Shown piece by piece: positions 32,810 through 45,685 of a DNA stretch of 64,000 nt. Under the pieces are notes generated by a model. That model worked only from the letters and a program-made list of their open reading frames with translations. It was not told the origin of the DNA and did not search any database. A program made the translations under genes and the position numbers. Source of the stretch: Primulina eburnea (lineage: Eukaryota; Streptophyta; Magnoliopsida; Lamiales; Gesneriaceae); contig NC_133103.1 in the NCBI RefSeq assembly GCF_022965805.1, forward strand, positions 31,063,635 through 31,127,634, read 5' to 3'. How positions within the stretch are numbered: the first letter of the stretch is position 1; each line of letters begins with the position of its first letter.

Positions 32810-35182
32810 ATGGCAAGCCAAGAGACAATTGTTTTCAAGTCTAAAGTCACAGGCTATGTGTTGGCATGCTGGATTCTTGCTGCGTTTGGTGGCTTAATGT
32901 TTGGTTATGACATTGGTATCTCAGGTACATATATATTTTATTTCAATATTTGCTTTTTTTTTTTTTCATCGATGATGGATTCAAATTTTTATTTATATAT
33001 ACAAACTTTTAAAAATAACATGTTAGATTTGAAAAATACCATTGTATAATGTTCATAAATGTGTATCCAAATGAAGGGTAGCTCAAATTTGTTTGTTTGA
33101 TTGTTTTCCTTTGCTTTGTCGATTAATTACATAAATAAATAGTATTTGTGTGTCTAATCAGATTGAGAATTTACTTTTTTATGTTAGGCGGTGTAAGTGG
33201 AATGGATGATTTCTTGATAAAATTCTTCCCCAAAGTTCATGAGAGAAAGATGCATGCCAGTGAGAACAACTACTGTAAATATGATGATCAGCTGCTCCAA
33301 CTCTTCACATCCTCATTGTATCTAGCCGCACTCGTAGCCAGTTTCTTTGCTTCCAGAGCCTGTACAGTTTTAGGAAGAAAGCTTACCATTCTAATGGCAT
33401 CCTCCTTCTTCATCCTCGGCGCAGCTTTCAGTGCCGCTGCGAACGTCTTGTGGGTGCTCATTCTTGGAAGAATACTCTTTGGTATCGGAGTTGGCTTCGG
33501 GAATGAGGTATACATGCATGTGTTTGGATTCAATTCAATCAAGGGCGGAGCCAGGAATATGGCTCCGTCCGGGCTAGAATTTTAATCTATAGAATTTTTA
33601 ATATTTTTAATTTATATACCCGGGCTAATATCATATTATTCTAAAATTATACAAAATTTACTTATAATTTTTTTCACAAAAAAATTGGACCAAGCCCGGG
33701 TACAAGCATGAGTACCTCCGCCCCTGAATTCAATATTCAAAAATTTCTACCTTTTAGGTGGCCGATGATGCGATTGTATAATAAATCTTGATCTTTTTGC
33801 AGGCTGTTCCTTTATTCTTGACAGAAGTAGCCCCTGCGCAGCACAGAGGAGCAGTCAACATCCTCTTCCAACTCTTTGTCACCATTGGAATTTTCATAGC
33901 AAACCTTGTCAACTATGGCACCTCAACTACACACCCTCACGGCTGGAGAATTTCATTAGGACTGGCCGCTGTCCCGGCTGTTGTATTATTGTTGGGGTCG
34001 TTGGTTATAACAGAAACTCCCTCGAGCCTTGTTGAAAGAGGCCAAGAAGAGAAAGGAAAATCTGCATTGAAAAGGATTCGGGGTGTTGATGATGTTGATG
34101 CCGAGTTCCAGCAAATTGTCATTGCCTGCGAGCAGGCTCGACAAGTGAAGAAGCCATTCCAGAAGCTTTTCAAGAGATCTGGAATCCCTCCTCTGACCAT
34201 TGCCATTTCCATTCAGATCTTCCAGCAGTTCACAGGTATCAACGCCATCATGTTCTACGCTCCTGTCTTGTTCCAGACTTTGGGATTCAAGACCGATGCC
34301 TCCTTGTTGTCATCTGTGATCACGGGTTTGGTTAATGTTGGGTCGACGTTCGTGTCTATCTATTCTGTTGACAAGGTTGGGAGGAGGAAGTTGCTTCTGG
34401 AAGCCTGCGTCCAAATGTTGATTTCTCAGGTACTATTATATCATATGTGGCGTGATTTGTCACGGATGAATTGTGCATTCATTGCATTAAGGTGCCAAGA
34501 ACTGAGTTGATTAAAAAATGCCGTGGAAGTATGCTTCTTATATGTACCATAAACATCAATCGGAAGCCCGGGAAAGGGTTAAATCAGCGATGAAACGTGT
34601 GCTTGAATTGTTTTGACGGTTATGCAGGCTCTTTTGTCGGGTTGTTCTTACATGTATATCTTATTATCTGATGCAGTAATATGACTTGATTAGTTTACCA
34701 TATGACTGATGAAAGAAAATCTATTCATTTCTATGTTCCAGGTTGCAATCGGATCTATATTACAAACTCACTTGAAGGAAACAGGCTCACTAGACAAAGG
34801 CCTAGCAGCCTTGGTGGTTTTTCTTGTGTGCACATATGTGATGGGTTTTGCATGGTCTTGGGGCCCAATGGGGTGGCTGATCCCAAGCGAAATCTTCCCT
34901 GTCGAGACTAGGACTGCCGGATTTGCGTTCGCGGTTAGCTCAAATATGTTGTGCACTTTCATCATTGCTCAAGCTTTCCTGTCCATGTTGTGCCACATGA
35001 GGGCCTTCATTTTCTTCTTCTTCTCTGCCTGGATCCTGGTGATGGGCATCTTCGTTTGGTTCCTTTTGCCTGAAACGAAGGGCGTACCGATCGATATGGT
35101 CGAGGAAAGGGTTTGGAAACAGCATCCTGTGTGGAAGAAGTTCTTCAACGATGAAGGGCCAAAGAATCATGAAATAGCATAA
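32810..35182 (+). CDS. Monosaccharide/H+ symporter, STP family (STP6/STP8-like)
   Basis: Four exons: 32810-32924, 33188-33507, 33803-34429 and 34742-35182. All three introns have GT...AG ends and the join is 1,503 nt, giving 500 residues, the usual STP length. The protein is a 12-helix plasma-membrane importer that takes up hexoses with protons. Visible family marks: FGYDIGISGGVSGMDDF (D34, the proton site in STP10), LGRILFGIGVGFGN (R133, its partner), ETPSSLVERG (216-225), QQFTGIN (286-292, sugar binding), DKVGRR (335-340) and PETKG (464-468). Cys68 (NNYCKYD) and Cys438 (MLCHMR) match the lid disulfide described for STP10. Resemblance is closest to Arabidopsis STP8/STP6 as I remember them (family knowledge). 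No stop or frameshift; intron 2 carries a MITE. The only intact cellular gene in the window. Confidence 0.95.
33540..33726. mobile_element. hAT-type MITE inside intron 2 of the sugar transporter
   Basis: 187 bp with terminal inverted repeats CAAGGGCGGAG / CTCCGCCCCTG (one mismatch) and an exact 8-bp target duplication AATTCAAT on both sides (33532-33539, 33727-33734). The 8-bp duplication and CAGGG-type ends are those of hAT transposons. The interior has no coding capacity and contains CCCGGGC motifs in both halves. It lies clear of the splice sites, 32 bp from the donor and 76 bp from the acceptor. Confidence 0.9.
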
Positions 35183-36139
35183 AGGAAATGTCTGGGATCA
35201 ATTTCAACTAATCAGGGGTTGAGGTCATTTGATTTTGTTGTCTTGTCAAATTATTGTAAATTTTGTTTAATCTTCTTCTACTTCCTTTGTTTTATTAATT
35301 TTTTTCCCCGTGTAAGTGTGTAACTGTCTATTGTTTTTTTTGCCATACAAATGTTAAAATTGAAAACAAACTAGCGAAAAAAGTGGAGTTTAAATATATT
35401 AAGTTATTAACAATGTTCTTAATATTTAATTTAGACTAGTACAACGACGCACGCGTTGCGTGCTTGTACGATATGTTTTTATAATTTATTTGATTTATAT
35501 TTAAATTAGGATCAAAATATATTTATAAGAAAGAATGAGTGACTACATTATAATTTTGATATATGAACTAAAAAATAAATTAAAAAAGAAAAAAAGACCC
35601 AAGCAAAAATTGAACCTACAACCTCATGATTAAGAAACATAGGCTTTATCCACTAAACTACATGTGACTTGCTTTTATTTTTTAATACTTTATTAATATA
35701 TATAATTAGTAATGTAGAGAGTAGGGTGAAGGGTATTTTAGGTATTTTAAAAAACAGACCAAAGAAGTTACTCTAACCTACTCAGCCTTAATAAATAGTA
35801 AGAGATTATACATTTAATAAGATGATATTACGTGAATTAGATATATTTTTTAATTTTTAATTAGTTGATTATTATTTGATTAATAAATTAAGTTATATAA
35901 AAACTTAACTAAAAATATGGTTTTTAATGACTAGAATATCTTATATATTTTTAATTATTTAGCCATACAAAAGAAGGATTTTGACGTGCACAAATTACCA
36001 GCTTTTTAACAGGAATACGAGAAACTACAATCGTCGAGACATTTATCTTAAATATTTGCGGACTTATTGGCCTACATCATCAAATATGATATTACTCAAA
36101 TATCTCACGTTTCACAATAAATATTCAACAAAATTATTA
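35183..36139. other. Intergenic region after the sugar transporter gene
   Basis: AT-rich, with the probable 3' untranslated region and polyadenylation area in the first 150 bp (ATTGTAAATTTTGTTTAATC). A dispersed repeat occupies about 35437-35811. It contains the hairpin GCACGC-GTT-GCGTGC (35449-35463) and a tRNA-like sequence on the minus strand. The rest shows no gene. Confidence 0.5.
35604..35664 (-). repeat. tRNA-like sequence with A and B boxes (SINE-type)
   Basis: On the minus strand the text GTAGTTTAGTGGATAAAGCC, then after a short spacer GAGGTTGTAGGTTCAATT, gives an A box (TAGTTTAGTGG) and a B box (GGTTCAATT) at about tRNA spacing. The acceptor arms do not pair, so this is not a working tRNA gene. 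Such a head suggests a tRNA-derived SINE or an element that captured one. I do not recognise the family. Confidence 0.5.
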
Positions 36140-36402
36140 TGAAAAAGTAAAAATTTATGGTAAAAAGTAAAAATCTTAAACACTCAAAATTTACCAAACT
36201 ACACACCTTATAATATTTTTCTCTCTACTCAATTGTGAATTTCTTCACAAATGGTGAGACTATTTATTGAATTTCTTTACAAATAATCCAAAAATAAATT
36301 CATCATTACCTACATCATCACACACTAATTTTCAATATTTACAACTCTTATTTTCGACATTCAAATATTCAATACACACATTTTAAATATTATTTTTCAA
36401 CA
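36140..36402 (-). repeat. 3' LTR of element E
   Basis: On the minus strand it starts TGTTGAAAAATAATATTT just after the purine tract CACAAGGGGGAG and ends TTTTTACTTTTTCA. 263 bp. The 5' copy at 52799-53076 is about 15 bp longer because of an extra ATTCAACATTCAATT-like repeat and shows scattered substitutions. Confidence 0.82.
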
Positions 36403-36542
36403 CTCCCCCTTGTGATGATGATCATAATGATTGTCTTTATTACGTGTTTTTATAATGCCTCGTTAAAAACCTTACTAGGAAAAACTCATTGGGATAAAAA
36501 CCATAGTAAGGGAAAAAAGAGTGCAGTCACGTAAACTCTTCA

Positions 36543-38199
36543 TCATGTTGACATGAACAATTCTTCACAAATTTCGTAGATTGCGCATCTCAATATTATA
36601 TATGTGCTTTCTGAATATTGTCGTAGAAGTGCCTTTGTGAAGAGATCTGATGAGTTTTCATTTGATTGAATGTGACAAATATCAATACATTTATTCTTCT
36701 CAAGCTCCTTGGTGAATGCGAAGAATTTAGGAGGAATATGTTTAGTTCTGTCGCTGTTCATGTATCCTTTTTTCATTTAAGCAACACATGCAGCATTATC
36801 TTCATATAGTATCACAGGCTTCTCGTCAAATGATAATCCGCATGAGATTTGGATATGTTTGGTCATTGATTTTAATCACACACATTCACGACTTGCCTCA
36901 TGTAGTGCAATAATTTCGACATGATTTGATGAAGTTGTTACGAGCGTTTGTTTCTGTGAACGCCAAGAAATTGCAGTGCCTCCACGAGTAAATACATATC
37001 CAATTTAAGAACATGTCTTGTGTGGATCAGATAAGTATCCAGCATCGGCATAATCAATTATACTTGGCTTAGCATCTTTTGAATACAAAAGTCTCAAGTC
37101 TGTCGTTCCTCATAGATAACGGAATATATGTTTAATTCCATTCCAGTGTCTCTTTGTTAAATATGTGTTAAATCTTGCCAACAAATTTACGACAAAAGAT
37201 ATAGCAGGCCTTGTACAATTTGTAAGATACATAAGGGCACTGATAGCACTTAGATATGGTACTTCTGGACCAAGAATATCTTCATCATCTTCACATGGAC
37301 GGAATGGATCCTTTTCTATGTTTAATGATGTAACAACCATTTGAGTACTTAAAGGATTTGATTTATCCATATTTAAATGTTTAAGGATCTTTTCTGTATA
37401 ATTTGTCTGGTGAACAAACATTCCACATTCTTTTGTTCAATTTGTAAACCCAGACAATACTTGGTTTCCAAGATCCTTCATTTCAAATTATTCCTTCAAG
37501 TATGACACAACTTCTTGAATTTCCTTATTCGTTCCAATGATATTTAAATCATCAACATATACAACAATAATTACGCATCCGGATGTTGTTTTCTTAATGA
37601 AAACACAAGGGCATATTGAATTATGTACATATCTCTTTTTATCAATTTCTTCAATATATTTTCGGTTCCATATTTTTCTAGTATTAATATGATTGATAGA
37701 GATTTCACGATTCTCCTCAGTTTGTGGTTCTCATAGAATATTTTAATCATCATGTGTTTCTTCAGGAACATCATTTTCTATTTTGTGATCAACGTGTTTC
37801 TCTATGAATTTTATTTTTCGATGATTTTTTTATCCTTTGAACCGACTGGCCTTCCACACTTCAGGCGTTTAATGACATCATGAGTATCTTCAATTTGTTT
37901 CTTCGGAATTTTAATTCGAGCAGGGGTGGGGCATTTGCAGCATGTATATATGATTTAGTTACCCCTTTTGTGTCTGCAAATGCATTTGGTATTTGATTTT
38001 CTATTCTTTGCAAGTGCATTATTTGTTGTACATCTTTTTTACATTGTTTTGTTCTTGGATCCAGATGTAACAATGATGATACATACCATGTAATTTCTTT
38101 TTCGGTATGTTTCTATTCTCTCCCTAACATTGGAAAGATTTCCTCATTAAAATGACAATCAGCAAAACGTGCTGTGAACACGTCGTCTGTCTGAGGTTC
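36543..38199 (-). pseudogene. Element E pol: RT and RNase H, broken
   Basis: Read leftwards from the D insertion: FEPQTDDVFTARFADCHFNEE, then a damaged linker. The RT active site YVDD is at about 37547-37562 and the RT tail at 37110-37421 (MFVHQTNYTEKILKHLNMD, ALMYLTNCTRPAISFVVNLLARF). The RNase H region reaches 36543 (TKHIPPKFF, HIQSNENSSDLFTKAL). Stops and frameshifts occur throughout. Confidence 0.85.
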
Positions 38200-38204
38200 A
38201 AAAT

Positions 38205-39205
38205 TGTTAAACATGAATTTTATTGTGGCGATGATAACTAAAACCAGTAGACCAGCAAACCAGAACAAACTTATCAGTAGCTGCTGTTCTAGTAAAACTA
38301 AACAAGTAGAAAAGGGATAACAATACAAAACCAGTAGAGAACGTTTTCTAACGTTGCTATCTTAATTGTTACCGTTAAAGAGTTCCTAGTACTAGTATTA
38401 ATTGCAGCATTAAATATTATACGGAGTCATTTAATGCATCTTACCCAATTGAGTATAAAACAAGACTGATTGTTTTATAGCTTTTCTGCAGGAACTTGTT
38501 TCGGTAATAAAGCTGATTGTATCAGTTATCTGAAGACTTTTCTGATTGTGAACGTTGAACTCAGTCGATTATATATACTTGGATAAAATCCTTGTTCGAC
38601 ACGACACTTGGCATAATATCATTTTCAAGGAACAAAGCTACTCTCTTATCAGACGAATATCAGAATTCCTTGAGCATTTTAAAAGTTCAACACAAAGAAA
38701 AGTAGCACACGCTTCATAGCTTATATCTGATCTTTTGTAGATCATCTTGTGCTACTAATTCTTACACTCTTCACGATCTTTACTGCACTTATACTTTATC
38801 AGAAGAGTCTGTAATCTGAAAAGAGTCTTTTCAGAACTTTGTGTTTCGCATTTTTGTAAGTTGAGAAACTAAGAGTTTCAGTAGGCTGAGGTGTAAGTCC
38901 TTCTGAAGTGGGTGTGTACAAGTGTTGTACTGTAATATCCAAAGTCTTTTAGTTATACCTTCTGGAAACAGAAGAAGGGGAGACGTAGAAGAGTTTATCT
39001 TCGAACTTCCATAAACAACTGCTGCCTACTGTTTTATTGTTTTTCAACTACTTCATCAGATTGTTTTCGCACGTTTGATTGTAATCAGGTGAAAGTATTC
39101 GCACAAGATCAACTACTATCCTTAACAGGATTTTAGTACCTCATCAGAACGAAAAACGAGTAGAGTTTATTCACCCCCCTCTAAACTCAACTTCGATCCT
39201 CAACA
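38205..39205 (+). repeat. 5' LTR of element D
   Basis: TGTTAAACATGAATTT...CGATCCTCAACA. A probable TATA box TATAAAA is at 38454-38460. The motif ACCAGTAG recurs three times in the first 130 bp, with diverged forms between them. Followed after two bases by the primer site. Confidence 0.93.
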
Positions 39206-39207
39206 AT

Positions 39208-39219
39208 TGGTATCAGAGC
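39208..39219 (+). other. Primer binding site of element D
   Basis: TGGTATCAGAGC, complementary to the 3' end of initiator tRNA-Met, two bases after the LTR end. Confidence 0.92.
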
Positions 39220-39251
39220 AGGTTATTGTTGTTTGTGAAAAACTACAACAA

Positions 39252-41258
39252 ATGGCACACTTCAGCAAGATCCATATGTTCTCTAAGGAAGATTTTGACG
39301 ACTGGAAGATAAGGATGCAAGCTCATCTTGCAGCACAAGATGATGACATGTGGTATGTCATCACAGATGGTCCACTGAAAATCTTAAAGCCTAACACAGC
39401 TGTTGCTGTTACTGACGGTGCACCACAGATGGTCGAAAAATCAAGAAGTGAATGTACCAGTGAAGATAAGAAAAAGGCAAATCTTGATAATATGGCGAAG
39501 AATATATTGTATAAAACTCTCGACGAGAACACCTTCAGCAAGATTAAAATGTGGTCTACTGCAAAGGATATTTGGGAAAAGCTCATCCAGATATGTGAAG
39601 AAAATGAGCAAACGAAAGAAAATAAACTGTCTGTAGCAATGCAGAAGTTTGAAAATCTGAAAATGAGAGCAGGTGAAACTCTAAATGAGTTTGATGAAAG
39701 ATTCAGTAGCTTGGTCAATGAGCTAGCTGCTCTGGGTAAAGAGCATAGCAACAGAGAAATAGCCCTCAAGGTGATGAGAGCCTTACCCAGAGAATGGGAT
39801 GTTAAAACAATGGCTATGAGAGTGTCCAAAGACTTGAACAATTTGGAACTGCACGACTTATTTGCAGATCTAAAGGCCTATGAGTTCGAATTGGAAGTGA
39901 GAAGTGGAGAAGAGCCTTCAAGCCTACCCACCAAGACTCTTGCTGCTACTGCTACTGCCTCTACCTCTTCTGCTGCTGCTGCAGTTGTACCTCAGGCATT
40001 ACCTGCTGTGAACATTGACAATACAATGGAGAAGACTGCTGAACAAATCAGTAGTGATGCTATGTCCTTATTTGTAAAGAAATTCTCCAGGTTCATGAAG
40101 AAGAAACATCGAACCTATCAGGGTCCCAATCGCAATTTCAAGAAAGATTCACCATCTGGTGATATGGGATGCTTCAACTGTGGAAAGATAGGTCACTTCA
40201 TTGCTGATTGTCCTAAACCAAAGAAGGATGACCAAAAGAGAAAGGATCACAAGAGGAATGACAAAAAAGTCCAGAAGAGATCGAAAAGCGATGATTGCCG
40301 AAGAAAGCAAATCTAAGTGGGCGGACTCTAGTACTGAGTCATCTGACTCAAAAAGTCATTCCAGTGACAGTGATGCAGAAGAAGTCAAATGTCTAATGGC
40401 AGACAATGACTCAACCTCGACATCTGGAGAGGTATTTGATTTTGACTCTAATGAATTTACACGAAATGACTTGATTGATGCACTGCATGAAATGGTAAAA
40501 GAGTATTCCAGACTTTCTCAATCGTTTGAAGAAGTTAAGATTGAAAATCAGAACTTAAAGAATCAGAACAGTAAGTTAACTTGCTTGCAAGTAGACAGCT
40601 GCAATGATTTACAAGTTAAGATGAGTAAATTAATAACTGAGAATGAAAGAGCCAAAGAAGATTACCAGAAGGTGCTTTCTGAAAATCAGAAGTTATCGCT
40701 ACTGGTAAATGCTTGGAACAAGTCTTCTGTTTCATTGGAAAAGATGCAAGAATTACAAAAACAGTCAGGAGAAGGAGTGGTCTCGGTTTTTGTAATAATG
40801 AAGGCACTTCTGAAACGAATACTAAGCCAACACTGGATATGTGCAAAGGGAAATACATTCACTTTGTGAAATCCAGTGTGGTATAGAAACCAGAAGTACC
40901 TACTGCTTCAGTTGAAAGGAATGTAAATCTGACGAACAGAAGAATGCACTATGGTCTGGGTTACGTTAAACCTAAGGAAAAAGTTGACCAGAGTTCTAGA
41001 TTCAGAAAAGAATTCAACTCTGGAAGACAACATCCTATGAAGGTTAAAAACTACCAGTACTACAACTCTAAACCTGTTCAGAAGAGATACAGACTGGAAA
41101 ACAGAAACAGAAGGGAAGAACAACATTTTGGTATGCATACTGTTAGAAATAACAGACCTTCTGTTGCACACACATCTTTGGATACCCGAAGTACAAAGTC
41201 ACCAAGAATTGTACAAATGTGGGTTCCCAAAGGACTGATAAGGCTTGGACCCAAATAG
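39252..41258 (+). pseudogene. Element D gag, frameshifted
   Basis: From ATG 39252 (MAHFSKIHMFSKEDFDDWKIRMQAHL), a Copia gag of the UBN2 type runs in one frame to 40316. It includes the capsid-like region (IWEKLIQICEENEQTKENKL, MRALPREWDVKTMAM) and the CCHC knuckle CFNCGKIGHFIADCP at about 40171-40215. A frameshift near 40290 moves the rest to another frame: an acidic Ser-rich stretch and a coiled-coil-like region (to 40869), then 40944-41258 (YGLGYVKPKEK...QMWVPKGLI). An upstream non-ATG extension of the open frame covers the primer site and is not coding. Confidence 0.88.
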
Positions 41259-41281
41259 ATTTGGGTACCAAATACTAAAAT

Positions 41282-43720
41282 TTGTGTTTGCAGGAACAGC
41301 AGAAGGAAGCAGAAATCAGTAACTCTACATGGTATCTGGACAGTGGATGTTCCAGACACATGACTGGACAAAGAAACCTACTTTCCGAAATAGTAAGCTG
41401 TACTGGACCAAAGATAACTTTTGGAGACAACTCAAAAGGTAAAACCATGGGTAAGGGTAAGATTATCCATGGTAATATAACTATTAACGATGTATTATTA
41501 TTTGACAATCTTTGTTACAATCTAATCAGCATTAGTCAACTAAGTGATAATGGGTATTCTGTGACTTTTCAAAAGCATTCATGTATAGTTAGAGATTCTA
41601 CTGACACTTCTGTGTTAACCGGAAAGAGAAAAGGCAATACTTACAGAGTCTCTTGGAACTCAAATCATGTCAATACTCCTACATGCTTAGTTGTTTCTCT
41701 TAGCAATAAACACTGGCTATGACACAAGAAATTGAATCATCTGAATTTCAAGTCAATCAATTATCTCAAGAAGCAGAATATAGTTGATGGATTACCTGAC
41801 ATTAATTTCGTTAAAAATCATGTTTGTTCTGCTTGTCAGCTTGGGAAACAGATAAGATCCAGTTTCAAGACCAAAGATAGCAAATCAACTTCAAGATGTC
41901 TGGAACTACTACCTATGGATCTATTTGGTCCTATCCCCATCATGCGCTTAGGGGGAATGAAATATACTCTTGTTGTTATTGATGATTTTTCTAGATTCAC
42001 TTGGGTAATCTTTCTCGCAGGAAAAGATCAAACCAGTAGTCTCTTGATCAAGCTTCTGAAAAGAATTCAAAATGAAAAATCTACTACCATCATTAAAAGT
42101 TGAAGTGATCGGGGCACTGAATTCACTAACAAGTATCTTGAGTTATATTTGAATGAGCAGGGGATTCATCATGAATATTCAGCTGCCAGAACTCCTCAAC
42201 AAAACGGAGTAGCTGAGAGGAGAAATAGAACTCTAAAAGAAGCAGCTAGAACAATGCTAGCAGATGCAGACATTTCTCAGGGCTTCTGGGCTGAAGCTAT
42301 CAATACTGCTTGTTACACGCAAAACAGATCTATGGTCAACAAGAGACACAACCAGACTCCGTATGAAATATGGAAAGGGAAGAAGCCCAATGTATCTTAT
42401 TTTCATGTGTTTGGTTGCAAATGTTTTGTACTAAATAATGGCAAAAATCATTTGACGGCATTTGACTCAAAATTAGATGCTGGAATATTTCTTGGTTACT
42501 CTGCTGTAAGCAGAGCTTTTAGAATCTTCAACAATAGAACTCTTAATGTTGAAGAATCGATTCATGTTGTCTTCGATGAAGACAGCAGTGCTGAAATTTC
42601 TAACATATCTGATTTAAATAACAGGTTAGACAGGATTCACTTGGAAATCGACAGTGAAGATGATGTGGAAGCAAATACCAAGGATCTTCAAAATCCAGAA
42701 CCAGACACACCAATAGTGGAACCAGAAGTACAGAACTTGGATCTACCAATACCAGCAGAAGATGTTCAAGAACCTACTACTGGTTCTGTAGAAGACAATC
42801 TTAACATAACAAATCAGGAAGATGCCCATTCAAATCCGTTTATCTGGAGAAAATCTCATCCTCCATCATTGGTTATTGGTAATCCAGCAGTGCCGTTGAG
42901 AACCAGAAGGCAAATGCTTAATGAATACATGCATGCTACTTTTATATCTCAGGATGAACCAAAGAAGATTGAAGAAGCTCTTCTGGATCCTAGTTGGATT
43001 GAAGCCATGCAAGAAGAACTGAATCAATTCAAACGTAATGAAGTTTGGTTTCTAGTACCTAGACCATCTCATCAAGCTGTCATTGGAACTCGGTGGGTAT
43101 TTAGAAACAAACTCAATGAAGAAGGCACAGTGGTGAGAAATAAAGCTAGATTGGTAGCTCAAGGCTTCAGACAAGAAGAAGGCATAGACTTTGATGAGAC
43201 TTATGCACCAGTAGCAAGGCTCGAAGCAATCAGAATATTCTTAGCCTTTGCTGCTTTCATGAATTTCAAAGTATATCAAATGGATGTGAAAAGTGCTTTT
43301 CTAAATGGTCTTTTACAAGAAGAAGTATACGTCGAACAACCTCCAGGTTTTATCGATCATTTCTCTCCGCATCATGTATTTAAATTACACAAAGCATTAT
43401 ATGGTCTAAAACAGGTACCTAGAACTTGGTATGACACTCTTTCAAAATTTCTCATTGATCATGATTTTACCATCGGAGCAGTAGATAAAACTTTATTTAC
43501 TTTAGTCAAAGATAAGCACATTCTTTTAGTACAGATCTATGTTGATGATATTATTTTTGGGTCAACTAACCCCAAATTATGTGCAAAGTTTGGAAAATTG
43601 ATGCAGGATAAATTTGAAATGAGTATGATGGGAGAATTAACATTCTTCCTAGGATTACAGATTAAGCAATCAGAGACTGGAATCTTTGTAATCAAGCCAA
43701 GTACACCAAGGAGCTTCTGA
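41282..43720 (+). pseudogene. Element D protease, integrase and reverse transcriptase, broken
   Basis: The protease has the Copia signature WYLDSGCSRHMTG near 41330. The integrase zinc finger (HKKLNHLNF...CSACQLGK) is interrupted by a TGA at 41720. The core has Asp in PMDLFGPI, Asp in SDRGTEF just after a TGA at 42101-42103, and Glu in [10 protein letters not shown] begins near 43049 (NEVWFLVPR) and has YVDD at 43538-43549. A frameshift near 43685 moves the end to another frame. The TGA codons stand where Trp and Arg are expected, each one transition away. Confidence 0.9.
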
Positions 43721-43731
43721 AAAAGTTCGGA

Positions 43732-44481
43732 ATGGAAGCATGCTCTGCTGCTTCTACTCCAATGAGCTCATCTATTAAGCTTGATAAAGATGAAAGTGGT
43801 ATTCCAGTAGAGGTAACTCAGTATCGAGGTCTTATTGGTTCTTTATTATATTTAACTGCCAGTAGACCAGATATTATGTTTGCTGTTTGCATTTGTGCTA
43901 GATTTCAATCTAACCCCAAACAATCTCATTATATTGCTGCTAAACGTATTTTGAAGTACTTGAAAGCAACTCAAAACGTCGGCTTATGGTATCCCAATGA
44001 TTCATCGTTAAGTCTTATTGGATATTCAGATGCTGATTATGCAGGTTGCAAACTAGACCGTAAAAGCACAAGTGGTTTTTGTCAATTTCTTGGTGATAGG
44101 TTGATATCCTGGTTTAGCAAGAAACAGACTTCCATAGCCACATCTACTGCGGAAGCAGAATATCTGGCTGCTGAAAGCTGCTGCTCTCAGATACTGTGGA
44201 TTCAACAACAGTTAGGAGACTATGGGATTCAAGCCTCCGAATCACCTATATTCTGTGACAATACCAGTGCAATTGCAATCACACAAAATCCAGTACTTCA
44301 TTCCAGAACGAAGCACATAGACATCAGACATCACTTTATTAGAGATCATGTGCAGAAGAAGAACATTCGTCTGGAATATGTTTCTACTGATCAACAAACA
44401 GCAGATATCTTCACGAAACCCTTACCAGAAAATAAGTTTTCTTACTTTCGTAATTCTCTTGGTTTGATAGATTTAACTTGA
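43732..44481 (+). pseudogene. Element D RT tail and RNase H
   Basis: Open frame carrying the conserved RT tail (YRGLIGSLLYLTASRPDIMFAV) and RNase H (GYSDADYAGCKLDRKSTSGF, STAEAEYLAAESCC, CDNTSAIAITQNPVLHSRTKHID, QTADIFTKPL). The domain itself is intact, but it is separated from RT by the frameshift upstream. It stops at 44481, the normal end of Copia pol. Confidence 0.9.
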
Positions 44482-45685
44482 TTATTTTCTGTTAAATTAG
44501 TTAACTTTTATTCTTACTCGCTTACTTATCGTATTGAACTAACAGTAAGATAATTGCAGAAAAGCAGAAGAGAAAAGTCAGATAAGCAAAACTGGAATTT
44601 TATTAGAAACCATTTCAGCACATTACACGATGCAAAAGTAAAAACAGTAGATCTTCTTTGCTTTTTAACCAGTAGCGTTACATGTAGCGTTTGTCTTCTA
44701 GGAGCTCTCTGATATTTGCTTGCAAAGTACTTCAACAGGAAAAAGATGGTCTTCTTCGAAGAGAAAGGCCTAGAAAGAATCTAGCAAGCTTAGGTCTTGC
44801 CAGCACTAATGTAATTTTTAGATGCCTTACAGGACATCAGAGAGGATTTCAGCATCATCAATCCACCATCACTCTCTTATTGCATTAGCATGCTTCTGGA
44901 AGAAATCGATGCTACATTTCAAACTCAATCGAAGCAAAAGATCTGCATAACTGTGGAAACTACAACTCAAGGAGTGTATTTCAAGGATCATTACGAAATT
45001 TATGATACCCTCAAACTTCTCTCTGGACAATTTTGCTTCATCTCCTGAATCTAACTATAACTCTCTTTTTACTTGAGTTTTCATTGTTGTTGTTTAACTT
45101 CGTTCAAGCCTTGCAGGTATTTATAGAGGGAACAAAGACTCTTGTGAATCGCAAGATTGCGACTGTTCATTTTCAACGGCTCAGATTGAGAGATGGACAA
45201 AAGTCACTTGTCGCAATTATGACTACTTATTAATTGCATTTACCGAGGGGGAACAGTATCTTAGTCAGACTAAGAGTTTGACACCTTTTCAGAAAACAGA
45301 TAGGATGTTTGTCTTTTCGATAAAACTACAAGTCTGCTGGTTTAGACAAAGTGCTCGCATATTTCAGCACCTTGAAACTTCCAGCAGACGTTATCATAAA
45401 ATGACAAATCCTTTTCTGAATTCTTTTAGTAACAGTCTGGACAGCTCGCTCTTTTTCAAAATTTTCAAAATCATTCGTCTCTCTGACAGTTTCTGCAAAA
45501 CTTTTCAAACACTCAACCAAGAACATACTGACACGTGTCTTTATGTTTATTTGACGGCTGTATATCTATTTCATATTTCACATTTTCACCTTTACTGTTT
45601 CATAACAATCGCTATTCAGCTACTGCTTTCTCTATATCATCAACTAACTACTGCAAAATTTTTCTGATCTCATCTGCATACAGAA
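44482..45685 (+). other. Spacer between pol and the third ORF of element D
   Basis: 1.2 kb without a credible coding frame. A region between pol and an envelope-like ORF is usual in SIRE elements and may contain splice or internal promoter signals; candidates cannot be told apart by eye. AATTTTTCTGATCTCATCTG immediately precedes the ORF start. Confidence 0.5.

Noticed and set aside
34709..35182. A separate short transporter gene starting at 34709
   Set aside because: It is exon 4 of the sugar transporter; the true acceptor is at 34741 and the frame continues from exon 3.
35604..35664. A functional tRNA gene
   Set aside because: A and B boxes are visible but acceptor and other stems do not pair, so it is only tRNA-like.
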